This document shows, piece after piece, positions 1-7,621 of a DNA stretch of 21,443 bases. Location of the stretch: NCBI GenBank assembly GCA_021783435.1, contig JAJXUC010000010.1, forward strand, positions 1-21,443. The letters are read 5' to 3'. Under the pieces are notes generated by a model, which was not told the DNA's origin, made no database searches, and saw nothing but the letters and a program-made list of their open reading frames with translations. The DNA comes from Pseudomonadota bacterium. GTDB taxonomy: Bacteria; Pseudomonadota; Gammaproteobacteria; Burkholderiales; Burkholderiaceae. Both the position numbers and the translations under genes were made by a program. Each line of letters opens with the position of its first letter. Position 1 is the stretch's first letter.

Positions 1-198
1 CGGAGCGGCCTTCTTCGCCGGAGCGGCCTTCTTCGCCGGAGCGGCCTTCTTCGCCGGAGCGGCCTTCTTCGCCGGAGCAGCCTTCTTCGCCGGAGCGGCC
101 TTCTTCGCCGGGGCGGCCTTCTTCGCCGGGGCGGCCTTCTTCGCCGGGGCGGCCTTCTTCGCCGGAGCGGCCTTCTTCGCCGGGGCGGCCTTCTTCGC
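1..198 (-). repeat. 18-bp in-frame tandem repeat, 11 copies visible
   Basis: Eleven consecutive 18-bp units fill positions 1-198 and continue past the window edge. The units differ only at a few single bases, such as A or G at the fourth base and one GCA variant at 73-90. Each unit encodes AAPAKK on the minus strand. The near-identity at the DNA level suggests recent expansion or homogenisation by slippage, so copy number probably varies between strains. Confidence 0.95.
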
Positions 199-225
199 CG
201 CAGGTTTCTTCATTGCAGTTGCCAT
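1..225 (-). CDS. Histone H1-like Lys/Ala/Pro-rich DNA-binding protein (C-terminus outside window)
   Basis: The reading frame starts at ATG 225 and runs off the left edge, so 75 residues are visible. A Shine-Dalgarno (AAGGAG) lies about 8 nt upstream. After a short leader (MATAMKKPAAKK) the whole visible protein is an AAPAKK hexapeptide repeated about 11 times. It is strongly basic and low in complexity, with no globular domain visible. Proteins of this kind in Burkholderiales and Pseudomonas (H1-like or AlgP-like tails) bind DNA non-specifically and are thought to act in nucleoid organisation; that role is inferred from composition. The gene lies downstream of nrdB on the same strand after a 0.5-kb gap, an arrangement I recall from other Burkholderiales. 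Total length is unknown because the C-terminus is missing. Confidence 0.8.
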   Translation of the reverse strand, partial: MATAMKKPAAKKAAPAKKAAPAKKAAPAKKAAPAKKAAPAKKAAPAKKAAPAKKAAPAKKAAPAKKAAPAKKAAP

Positions 226-734
226 TTGGATTCTCCTTGATCAAGTGTTATTGAAATTCATTCACATCCGTGGCATCCAAAGCTCCTCATGGCCCTGCCT
301 CCCGGCAGTTTCCGATACGGGACATTTGAAAATGCACAGATGTGCAAAACCCCCGACAAACCAGCGCTGGCTTGCCGGAAGCCATTCACGAAGCGCGAAA
401 TCTGAGTTAGCGCTTCGATGAATGTTGGGATCTCCGACGGATGGGTCAAATGAACACCAGGATTGTCGGATCTTGTCTCTGAACCAAGGGAGCCGTCGGC
501 GCCGCCGCGGTCCGTGCCAAGAAAACCCGTCATAGCGCGGGCCGCAATAAGGCGAGAAACGAAGGGCAAAGCGCGAACACCGCACATCATGCTGAAGCGG
601 AGATGGAAGGGCCCGGCGAAACACATCCCGCCGACTTGCATCCCAGGCTTTAAACCGCAGCCCTTCAAGTTGTCTGTCCTAAAGGCTTGATTGTCATGGT
701 GTCTTCGGGTGTCGACTCCGAATTTCGACCTCGA
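226..734. other. Intergenic gap between nrdB and the histone-like gene; no gene recognised
   Basis: This 509-bp stretch holds several overlapping open frames of up to 136 codons on both strands. None gives a recognisable protein, and the longest starts at TTG. The 3' part should hold the nrdB transcript end and the 5' leader or promoter of the histone-like gene, but I could not pick a convincing -35/-10 pair or an intrinsic terminator. A small RNA or a degraded gene cannot be excluded. Confidence 0.5.
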
Positions 735-2012
735 TTATTCCCAGGACAGGGCTCCGCCTGACTGGTACTCGATCACACGGGTTTCGAAGAAATTACGTTC
801 TTTTTTCAGATCGATCATTTCGCTCATCCATGGGAACGGATTCTCCTCGCTTGGGAAAATCGCGTCCAGCCCGATCTGCTGGGCGCGCCGGTTGGCGATG
901 AAGCGCAAATATCCCTTGAACATCGAGGCATTAAGCCCCAATACCCCTCGCGGCATAGTGTCCTCGGCATAGGCATACTCGAGGTCGACAGCCTTATGGA
1001 ATAGCGCGGTGATTTCGTCCTTGAACGTGCGCGTCCAGAGATGCGGGTTTTCGAGTTTGATCTGATTGACCACATCAATGCCGAAATTGCAATGCATGGA
1101 TTCATCGCGCAGGATGTATTGGTACTGCTCTGCAGCCCCCGTCATCTTGTTCTGGCGCCCCATGGACAAAATTTGTGCGAAACCGACATAGAAGAACAAT
1201 CCTTCCATGAGGCAAGCAAAAACGATGATGGAGCGCAGAAGTTCCTGATCGTTGCGCTCGGAGCCCCCAAAAGCGGAGGTCCGGAACTCGGGATTCGTGA
1301 GAGTGTCGATGAAAGGGATGAGAAATTCGTCTTTATTCCGGATTGACGGAATCTCATGGTAAGCATTGAAAATTTCACCCTCATCCAAACCCAGTGATTC
1401 GACGATGTACTGGTAGGCGTGGGTGTGGATCGCCTCTTCGAAGCCCTGGCGCAGCAGGAACTGCCGGCACTCTGGGTTGGTGATATGCCGATAAGTGCCA
1501 AGCACGATATTGTTGGCGGCGAGGGAGTCGGCGGTGACGAAAAAACCGAGATTACGCTTGACGATGCGGCGCTCGTCGTCCGTCAAGCCGTTGGGATCCT
1601 TCCATAAAGCGATGTCCCGCGACATATTGATTTCTTGCGGCATCCAGTGGTTGGCGCAAGAAGACAGGTATTTGTCCCAGGCCCACTTGTACTTGAAAGG
1701 GACCAGTTGATTGACATCGACGCGGCAATTGATGATCCGCTTGTCCTCAACCTGAACCCGACCGGTGGATGAGGCTCTTTGGCTATACACATCCGCCGTG
1801 CCTGGCGCGTTCAGCGTGCCCAATACGCCGTGCCGGCCGGCCACTTTGGATGCGCTGTCGGATACGGTTTGGAGCAGATGCATTCCTGTCCCGGCTTGGG
1901 CAACGGGGGAAGACGCAGACAAAGAGGCGGGTGAAATGGCGGGTGAAAAAGCGGACGCCCCGCGCACCCTTGGCGCGTTTGAGTTTTCAGTATTTTCTTC
2001 CCAACTCAGCAT
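735..2012 (-). CDS. nrdB: Ribonucleoside-diphosphate reductase class Ia, beta (R2) subunit
   Basis: R2 houses the diiron-tyrosyl radical cofactor and hands the radical to NrdA for reduction of ribonucleoside diphosphates. The 425-residue protein carries the expected ligands: D162, E193 and H196 (motif EEAIHTH), E270, and E304 and H307 (RDESMH). The radical tyrosine is Y200, four residues after H196. Overall the sequence resembles the Chlamydia-type R2, but it has Tyr and Asp where the class Ic enzyme has Phe and Glu, so a conventional Fe/Tyr radical enzyme is expected. The C-terminal radical-transfer region ends in IEYQ and then a short tail. Residues 1 to about 85 form an Ala/Ser-rich extension not needed for the fold. 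ATG 2012 is preceded by AAGGA about 7 nt upstream. nrdA lies 159 bp upstream on the same strand. Confidence 0.96.
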   Translation of the reverse strand: MLSWEENTENSNAPRVRGASAFSPAISPASLSASSPVAQAGTGMHLLQTVSDSASKVAGRHGVLGTLNAPGTADVYSQRASSTGRVQVEDKRIINCRVDVNQLVPFKYKWAWDKYLSSCANHWMPQEINMSRDIALWKDPNGLTDDERRIVKRNLGFFVTADSLAANNIVLGTYRHITNPECRQFLLRQGFEEAIHTHAYQYIVESLGLDEGEIFNAYHEIPSIRNKDEFLIPFIDTLTNPEFRTSAFGGSERNDQELLRSIIVFACLMEGLFFYVGFAQILSMGRQNKMTGAAEQYQYILRDESMHCNFGIDVVNQIKLENPHLWTRTFKDEITALFHKAVDLEYAYAEDTMPRGVLGLNASMFKGYLRFIANRRAQQIGLDAIFPSEENPFPWMSEMIDLKKERNFFETRVIEYQSGGALSWE

Positions 2013-2029
2013 GGCTTTTCCTTCTTTGA

Positions 2030-2058
2030 ATTATCAGATGTTTATGACATACATTCAA
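2030..2058 (-). promoter_or_regulatory. Possible secondary promoter just upstream of nrdB
   Basis: On the minus strand TTGAAT (2058-2053) and GATAAT (2035-2030) are separated by exactly 17 bp. The match is reasonable, but transcription would start only about 11 nt before the nrdB ATG, inside the ribosome-binding region. It may therefore be fortuitous, with nrdB read mainly from the nrdA promoter. Confidence 0.25.
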
Positions 2059-2171
2059 TATGCAGAGCACGAAATCGGCATAGATATCGTGTTTCATCGC
2101 TGCAGCATGACGCGCAAAACCAACGGCAAGGCGGCATGGCAACGAAACCATGCCCCATGACAATGTTCGGC

Positions 2172-5114
2172 TTACTGACAAGCCTCGCAGCTTGGATCAT
2201 CGATGGCGCAGAACTTGATATCGCTTCCCGCTGTCGGCGGCTCCACCGCCGGCGCCGCAACCGGTGGAGCCTGCACATGTTGTTGCGCGCCGCCCGCAGC
2301 TTGCGGCACGGCATTGAGCCGGCCGGATTTGACGGTGGATTTTTCCGCGTGCGTGGCGCTCATGGTGCGAAGGTAATACGTGGTTTTCAGTCCGCGCAGC
2401 CAAGCGAGTTTGTAGGTTTCGTCGAGTTTCTTGCCCGAAGCACCCGCCATATAGATGTTGAGGGACTGGGCCTGGTCGATCCACTTGCTGCGTCTTGCGG
2501 CAGCCTCGATGATCCACTGCGTGTCGATTTCGAACGCCGTCGCATAGAGCGCTTTGAGGTCGGCAGGAATGCGGTCGATGGGCTGCACGCTACCGTCGAA
2601 ATATTTCAGGTCGGCGAGCATGACCTGGTCCCACAACCCGCGCGCCTTGAGATCGCGCACCAGATACTGATTCACCACGGTGAACTCCCCCGACAGATTG
2701 GACTTGACGTACAGGTTCTGGAAGGTCGGTTCGATACAGGCGTCCACGCCGATGATGTTGGAGATCGTTGCTGTGGGCGCGATGGCCACGCAATTGGAGT
2801 TGCGCATGCCATGGGTTCGGATGCGCGCACGCAACGCGTCCCAATCCAGGCCGACGGATGTGTCGATGTCGACATAGCCGCCGCGTTGCTCGGCGAGAAG
2901 TTTCAGCGTGTCATGCGGCAGGATGCCCTGGTCCCACAGGGAACCTGGATAGCTGCTGTAGCGCCCTCGCTCCTGCGCAAGCTCGGTGGACGCCCAGTAG
3001 GCGTGATAGCACACGGCTTCCATCGAACGGTCGGCGAATTCCACGGCCTGCTGCGAGGCGTAGGGCATGCGCGCCAGATGCAGGCAATCCTGGAAGCCCA
3101 TGATGCCCAGTCCCACCGGCCGGTGCTTGAGGTTCGAGTTGCGCGCCTTGGCCACGGCGTAATAGTTGATGTCGATGACGTTGTCGAGCATGCGCATCGC
3201 GGTGGATACGGTGCGCCGGAGCTTGTCGTGGTCAAGCACGTAGCCGCCGTCGGGACCCTGCTTGAGATGCGCCACGAGGTTGACCGAACCGAGGTTGCAC
3301 ACCGCGATCTCGGTCGCGCTGGTGTTGAGGGTGATCTCGGTGCACAGATTGCTCGAGTGCACCACGCCCACATGCTGCTGCGGACTGCGCACATTGCAGG
3401 CATCCTTGAACGTGATCCAGGGATGGCCGGTCTCGAACAACATGGTCAGCATCTTGCGCCACAACTGCGCTGCGGGAATGCTCTTGTGCAGCTTGATCTC
3501 GCCTTGCGCCGCCTTCTCCTCGTAGCGCAGATACGCCTGCTCGAAGGCCAAGCCGAACTTGTCGTGCAGGTCGTGCACGTCGGAGGGCGAGAACAGAGTC
3601 CAGTTGCCACCCTCCATCACGCGCTTCATGAACAGGTCGGGCACCCAGTTGGCGGTGTTCATGTCGTGTGTGCGGCGACGGTCGTCGCCGGTGTTCTTGC
3701 GCAGTTCGAGAAATTCCTCGATGTCCAGATGCCAGGTTTCCAGATAGGCGCACACCGCCCCCTTGCGCTTGCCGCCCTGATTCACGGCCACGGCCGTGTC
3801 GTTGACCACCTTGAGAAAAGGAACCACGCCCTGGGATTTGCCGTTGGTGCCCTTGATATGGCTGCCCAGGGCTCGCACCTGAGTCCAGTCATTGCCGAGC
3901 CCGCCGGCGAACTTGGACAGCAGGGCGTTCTCCTTGATGGCTTCGTAAATGCCATCGAGGTCGTCGGCCACCGTGGTGAGATAGCAGCTGGAGAGCTGTG
4001 AGCGGCGCGTGCCCGCATTGAACAGGGTTGGCGTGCTGGACATGAAGTCGAAGCTGGACAGCACTTCGTAGAACTGAATGGCGCGCGCCTCGCGGTCGAT
4101 CTCGTTCAGCGCCAGGCCCATGGCCACGCGCATGAAAAAAGCCTGCGGCAATTCGATGCGGCGACCATCCTTGTTGTGACGGGTGTCGGCGCGATTCGCC
4201 AGGAAGTAGCGGTCGTACAGGGTCTGCAGGCCGAGGTAGTCGAACTGCAGGTCGCGCTCGGGCTTGAGCGCCGCGCCCAAGCGGGCCAGATCGTACTGGG
4301 CAAGCCGCTCATCAAGCAGTTCCAGGCCGACGCCCTCCTTGATGAATTGCGGGAAGTACTCGGGATAGCGCGCCGCCATGTGCTCCTGCACGACCTCCTC
4401 GCCCAGCACGTCCTTGCGAATGGTGTGCAGCAGCAAGCGCGCCGTGGCCTTGGCGTAGCCGGGATCGCTTTCGATCAGCGTGCGCGCGGCGAGGATGGCG
4501 GCCTTGTACACCTCGGCCATGGGCACACCGTCGTAGAGATTGCGCTGGGTCTCGGCCAGGATGGGTTCGGGTTTGACGTCGGCGCCGAGTTCGGCGCAGG
4601 CCGAGCGAATCAGGTCGTTGAGGGCGACCAAGTCCAGCGGCTTGCGCACGCCATCGTCGATGACATGCAGGGCTTGCGCGGCCGGGGCCGCAGCCTCCTG
4701 CTTGTGCCTGGCTCGCTCCTGCGCGCGACGTTCACGGTAAAGCACATAAGCACGCGCCACCTCGTGCTGGCCAGCGCGCATCAACGCCAGTTCGGCATGA
4801 TCCTGGATGTCTTCGATATGAAAGGTCCCGCCGCCTGGACGGCTGCGCAGCAACGCACGCACCACAGCCTGGGTGAGATCCTCGACCTGCTCGCGCATGC
4901 TGGCCGACGCCGCGCTCTGTCCACCCTGCACGGCAAGGAACGCCTTGGTCAGCGCGATTTGGATCTTGGCCGGCTCGAATCCCACCACCGCACCGTTGCG
5001 GCGAATGATCTTGTAGTCGGCATAGAGCTGCGGCGTGTTCGCGTCGTCGCCGACGGGCTGCCGGAGGATGGAGGCTTGTGAATCGGCGGCAAGCGGGGAT
5101 GGGGCGAGGTTCAC
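2172..5114 (-). CDS. nrdA: Ribonucleoside-diphosphate reductase class Ia, alpha (R1) subunit
   Basis: This is the catalytic subunit that reduces NDPs to dNDPs; it has 980 residues. An ATP-cone, the allosteric activity site, spans about residues 33-130. The R1 barrel follows with redox-active C377 (SSC), the N589-C591-E593 catalytic triad (NLCTE), C606 as partner cysteine and the PTATIS loop at 780-785. The radical-transfer tyrosine pair is Y913/Y914. A Pro/Ala/Gln-rich flexible linker (about 935-965) leads to the C-terminal CEAC pair (C976, C979) that re-reduces the active site. The start codon is GTG at 5114, with AGGAG about 7 nt upstream. An approximately 195-nt leader separates it from the proposed promoter. 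It is presumably co-transcribed with nrdB and controlled by NrdR and possibly DnaA. Confidence 0.97.
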   Translation of the reverse strand: MNLAPSPLAADSQASILRQPVGDDANTPQLYADYKIIRRNGAVVGFEPAKIQIALTKAFLAVQGGQSAASASMREQVEDLTQAVVRALLRSRPGGGTFHIEDIQDHAELALMRAGQHEVARAYVLYRERRAQERARHKQEAAAPAAQALHVIDDGVRKPLDLVALNDLIRSACAELGADVKPEPILAETQRNLYDGVPMAEVYKAAILAARTLIESDPGYAKATARLLLHTIRKDVLGEEVVQEHMAARYPEYFPQFIKEGVGLELLDERLAQYDLARLGAALKPERDLQFDYLGLQTLYDRYFLANRADTRHNKDGRRIELPQAFFMRVAMGLALNEIDREARAIQFYEVLSSFDFMSSTPTLFNAGTRRSQLSSCYLTTVADDLDGIYEAIKENALLSKFAGGLGNDWTQVRALGSHIKGTNGKSQGVVPFLKVVNDTAVAVNQGGKRKGAVCAYLETWHLDIEEFLELRKNTGDDRRRTHDMNTANWVPDLFMKRVMEGGNWTLFSPSDVHDLHDKFGLAFEQAYLRYEEKAAQGEIKLHKSIPAAQLWRKMLTMLFETGHPWITFKDACNVRSPQQHVGVVHSSNLCTEITLNTSATEIAVCNLGSVNLVAHLKQGPDGGYVLDHDKLRRTVSTAMRMLDNVIDINYYAVAKARNSNLKHRPVGLGIMGFQDCLHLARMPYASQQAVEFADRSMEAVCYHAYWASTELAQERGRYSSYPGSLWDQGILPHDTLKLLAEQRGGYVDIDTSVGLDWDALRARIRTHGMRNSNCVAIAPTATISNIIGVDACIEPTFQNLYVKSNLSGEFTVVNQYLVRDLKARGLWDQVMLADLKYFDGSVQPIDRIPADLKALYATAFEIDTQWIIEAAARRSKWIDQAQSLNIYMAGASGKKLDETYKLAWLRGLKTTYYLRTMSATHAEKSTVKSGRLNAVPQAAGGAQQHVQAPPVAAPAVEPPTAGSDIKFCAIDDPSCEACQ

Positions 5115-5314
5115 GCAAGATCTCCTAAGGCTAGATGGTCACGCCAAACGCCATCGTGGGGACGCTCGACGGCAAATTAACGCTGAAACGTGTTGGGTGG
5201 GGCTTGGCGCAGACTGGGCTTGAGGAACTCAGACGCTGACGACAGCGGGACCGGAAAACAGTTGGGGACACTGATTTGGAATCCATTTCGAACCTGCGCG
5301 CACAACCCTTGTTT

Positions 5315-5330
5315 GCACTATATCTAGCGT
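5315..5330. promoter_or_regulatory. NrdR box 1 (proximal)
   Basis: The 16-mer GCACTATATCTAGCGT matches 13 of 16 positions of the NrdR-box consensus as I remember it (ACACTATATATAGTGT). It overlaps the nrdA -10 element. NrdR is the ATP/dATP-sensing repressor of bacterial ribonucleotide reductase genes; its own gene is not in this window. Confidence 0.7.
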
Positions 5331-5345
5331 TTGAGTGGATAGCAA
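5317..5345 (-). promoter_or_regulatory. Probable sigma-70 promoter of nrdA(B)
   Basis: On the minus strand TTGCTA (5345-5340, four of six consensus bases) and TATAGT (5322-5317, five of six) are separated by exactly 17 bp. The predicted start near 5310 gives a leader of about 195 nt. The -10 element lies inside the proximal NrdR-box-like palindrome and the distal one abuts the -35, a layout suited to repression. Confidence 0.65.
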
Positions 5346-5346
5346 G

Positions 5347-5362
5347 ACCCCATAGCTAGCGC
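5347..5362. promoter_or_regulatory. NrdR box 2 (distal, degenerate)
   Basis: ACCCCATAGCTAGCGC matches 10 of 16 consensus positions. Its main support is spacing: it starts exactly 32 bp from box 1, about three helical turns, with a 16-bp gap. That is the usual pairing of NrdR boxes at nrd promoters. It lies directly upstream of the proposed -35. Confidence 0.6.
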
Positions 5363-5378
5363 AAACCCTGCACACAGG

Positions 5379-5398
5379 CTTTGCACAGCTTATGCACA
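5379..5398 (+). promoter_or_regulatory. Pair of DnaA-box-like sites upstream of the nrdA promoter
   Basis: TTATGCACA at 5390-5398 fits the DnaA box TTWTNCACA exactly. CTTTGCACA at 5379-5387 fits eight of nine positions. The two are in the same orientation and 11 bp apart, about one helical turn. In E. coli DnaA regulates nrdAB through boxes upstream of the promoter; a similar link between replication initiation and dNTP supply is inferred here. Confidence 0.5.
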
Positions 5399-5482
5399 AC
5401 CAAGGGGGTCCGGAGCGAACTACTCCGCACTGGCATCTACGCTCCGAACGGGCGTGAAAGATCGCCCATGCGCGAACGGGCG

Positions 5483-6088
5483 CTAGCCTTCGTGCGAAGG
5501 AAAGGCCGACGCAGCGAGGCCGCTTGCGCGACGTATGGCCAGCCAGTCGAAAAGAGGGCCGGGATCCGTCTTGCGGCCCGGCGCGATGTCAGAATGCCCA
5601 GCCATGGCTCTGATGGGGTAGGCCTGGATCAGCGCGGAAACGAGCGCGACGAGGCTGTCGTATTGCGCCGGCTCGAAAGGCACGGTGTCGGTGCCTTCGA
5701 GTTCGATGCCAATGCTGAAGTCATTGCAGCGGGTTCGCCCCCGGAAGGACGATGCCCCTGCATGCCAGGCACGCTGGTCACACGACACATACTGCAACAA
5801 GGCACCATCGCGCCGGATGAGAAAGTGGGCTGAAACGCGCAACCCCTCCAGCTCGGCGAATTCGGGCCGGGCCCGGTGGTCGAGCGCACCGAGAAACAAA
5901 TCATCGATGAAGCTGCCGCCGAACTCGCCCGCAGGCAGCGAGATGTTGTGCAGCACCAGCAAGTCCGCATGGACTCCGGCTGGCCGGGCGTCCCAATGCG
6001 GCGAAGGGCGGCGCTGCGCGTGGCGATACCAGCCCTGATCGAACAGGGCGCCCGTACCCCCGTCGGCACGCCCCCTAGCGCTGCTCAT
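5483..6088 (-). CDS. ampD: 1,6-anhydro-N-acetylmuramyl-L-alanine amidase
   Basis: This cytoplasmic zinc amidase cleaves the stem peptide from anhydro-muropeptides during peptidoglycan recycling. In bacteria with AmpG/AmpR systems, its loss derepresses beta-lactamase. The 201-residue protein is an Amidase_2 domain close to E. coli AmpD. The zinc ligands are H47 (VLHNISLPAGEFGG), H165 and D175 (HSDIAPGRKTDPGP). The conserved catalytic-site residues are E129 (SIGIELEG) and K173. Residues 1 to about 40 precede the domain and there is no signal peptide, as expected for a cytosolic enzyme. ATG 6088 overlaps the 3' end of pilR by 14 nt and has no strong Shine-Dalgarno, which suggests translational coupling. 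Downstream lies the nrdA regulatory region. Confidence 0.95.
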   Translation of the reverse strand: MSSARGRADGGTGALFDQGWYRHAQRRPSPHWDARPAGVHADLLVLHNISLPAGEFGGSFIDDLFLGALDHRARPEFAELEGLRVSAHFLIRRDGALLQYVSCDQRAWHAGASSFRGRTRCNDFSIGIELEGTDTVPFEPAQYDSLVALVSALIQAYPIRAMAGHSDIAPGRKTDPGPLFDWLAIRRASGLAASAFPSHEG

Positions 6089-7559
6089 CGTAAGGCTCGG
6101 AAACGGCGCCTTCGTCGCGGATGTCGAGGCGCTCCATGCGGTAGCGAATCTGCCGCAAATTCAATCCGAGCAGCTGTGCCGCCGCGGTTCGGTTGAAGCG
6201 GGTCCGGCGCAGGGCCTCGAGCAGGATATTGCGCTCGATCTGGTCCAGATAGGTCGACAGTTCCAGGGGCAGCGCTGGGGGCGCCCACGCCGCGGCAGGT
6301 TGCGCGCCAACATCGCGGCGCGTCGGCTTCTGCGCCCATGCAGCACCGCTATGTCCCGGCGGGGGACTGACACCCCCATACACCGGCTGCTGCATCTCCG
6401 CGGGCGAGTCCAGGTCCTGCGGCCCGATGACGTCCGTCGCGGCCAGCGCGGTTGCGCGGTGCAGAAGGTTTTCCAGCTCGCGCACATTGCCGGCGAAAGT
6501 ATGCAGCCGCAATTGCTGCAGAGCGTCCTGACTCAGGCGCAAGCCCGGTCGGTCGTGATCGGTCCGGATGCGGCCGAGCAGGGCTTCGACAAGCTGCGGC
6601 AGATCGTCTAGCCGTTCACGCAACGGTGGAAGCGTGACGCCGATGACATTGAGCCGGTAGTACAAATCCTGTCTGAACGTGCCCTCGGCAACGCAGCGTT
6701 GCAGGTCGCGGTGGGTGGCGCTGACCAGACGCACGTCCACCGGCGTCTCGGCGATTTCGCCCAGAGCGCGGACCTTGCGCTCCTGCACTGCGCGCAAGAG
6801 CTTGGCCTGCATGGACAAAGGCAACTCGCCCAGTTCGTCCAGGAACAGCGTGCCTCCCGCCGCGGCGGCGAAAAAGCCGTCATGCGAGGTCAGAGCCCCC
6901 GTAAACGCCCCTTTGCGATAGCCAAAGAACTCGGCCTCGAGCAAATGCTCGGGTATGGCGCTGCAATTCACGGGCACGAAAGGGCCTGCCGCACGGTTGC
7001 TGAGTTCATGCACGGCGCGCGCGGCCAACTCCTTGCCCGTGCCGGATTCGCCCTGGATGAGCACCGGGGCCATGCCGCGCGCCGTGCGCCGCAGTGTGTC
7101 CTTCACGGCCAGCATCGGGGCGGAATCGCCCACCATCGCCAGCAATGCCGACGCCTGTCGGTCGGGCGAACCGGTGGCGGCGCCTTGGGCAAGCGCAGAA
7201 CGCACGACCTGGCGCAGCTGGCGCAAATCGACCGGCTTGGTCAGATAGTCGAACGCGCCCATCTTCAGCGCCTGCACGGCGGTGGCCGCGTTGCCGTAAG
7301 CGGTGGCCATGATGATGCGCTCGGCGCGGCGCTGCGCGGCAGCCCAGGCCAGGATGTCCAGGCCCTCGCCGTCGGGAAGGCGCATGTCCACGATGGCCAC
7401 GTCGAAGCCCTGCTGCGCCATGCGGGTGCGCGCCTCGCCCACGCTAGCCGCCTCCTCCACCTCCCAGCCCTCCCGCACCAGGGTCAGGGTGTAAAGCTCG
7501 CGCAAATCGGGTTCGTCATCGACGACCAGAATGCGTATCGGTGTTGCTGCTTCGGGCAT
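6075..7559 (-). CDS. pilR: Sigma-54-dependent response regulator, PilR type
   Basis: This NtrC-family activator is the partner of PilS and typically drives RpoN-dependent pilA transcription. The 494 residues hold a receiver domain (about 8-122) with phospho-acceptor D58, acidic D14/D15, T86 and K108. A sigma-54 AAA+ domain (about 142-380) follows, with Walker A GESGTGKE (170-177), the sigma-54-contacting GAFTGA loop (217-222), Walker B GTLFLDE (236-242) and GNVRELEN (357-364). A Pro/Ala/Gln-rich linker (about 385-432) leads to a Fis-type helix-turn-helix (about 438-478). It begins 62 bp after pilS on the same strand. No pilA gene is in the window. The PilR name rests on adjacency to a PilS-like kinase with six hydrophobic segments as well as on sequence. 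Confidence 0.92.
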   Translation of the reverse strand: MPEAATPIRILVVDDEPDLRELYTLTLVREGWEVEEAASVGEARTRMAQQGFDVAIVDMRLPDGEGLDILAWAAAQRRAERIIMATAYGNAATAVQALKMGAFDYLTKPVDLRQLRQVVRSALAQGAATGSPDRQASALLAMVGDSAPMLAVKDTLRRTARGMAPVLIQGESGTGKELAARAVHELSNRAAGPFVPVNCSAIPEHLLEAEFFGYRKGAFTGALTSHDGFFAAAAGGTLFLDELGELPLSMQAKLLRAVQERKVRALGEIAETPVDVRLVSATHRDLQRCVAEGTFRQDLYYRLNVIGVTLPPLRERLDDLPQLVEALLGRIRTDHDRPGLRLSQDALQQLRLHTFAGNVRELENLLHRATALAATDVIGPQDLDSPAEMQQPVYGGVSPPPGHSGAAWAQKPTRRDVGAQPAAAWAPPALPLELSTYLDQIERNILLEALRRTRFNRTAAAQLLGLNLRQIRYRMERLDIRDEGAVSEPYDEQR

Positions 7560-7621
7560 AGGACGTTTCGTTGTCAGAACATCGGTTCACATGCGGCGCT
7601 GCACGGGCCGCCCCATGGCAG

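Noticed and set aside
1..198. Tandem array as a CRISPR or non-coding satellite
   Set aside because: The units are contiguous without spacers and lie in frame within a gene with a good start and ribosome-binding site.
258..668. 136-codon minus-strand frame in the nrdB/histone gap
   Set aside because: It starts with TTG, has no recognisable domain, and competing frames of similar size exist on both strands. Chance open frames are common at this GC content.
2136..4001. 621-codon plus-strand open frame opposite nrdA
   Set aside because: It is the antisense shadow of a clear nrdA gene; its His/Val/Gly-rich composition is typical of such shadows.
5253..5284. AACAGTTGGGGACACTG in the nrdA leader as a possible insertion-sequence end
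   Set aside because: It only loosely reminded me of IS termini; no transposase, matching inverted repeat or target duplication is visible.
5411..5467. Small hairpins after ampD (CGGAG/CTCCG and GGGCG/CGCCC) as a terminator
   Set aside because: Stems are only 5 bp with 7-8 nt loops and there is no T-run in the ampD direction.
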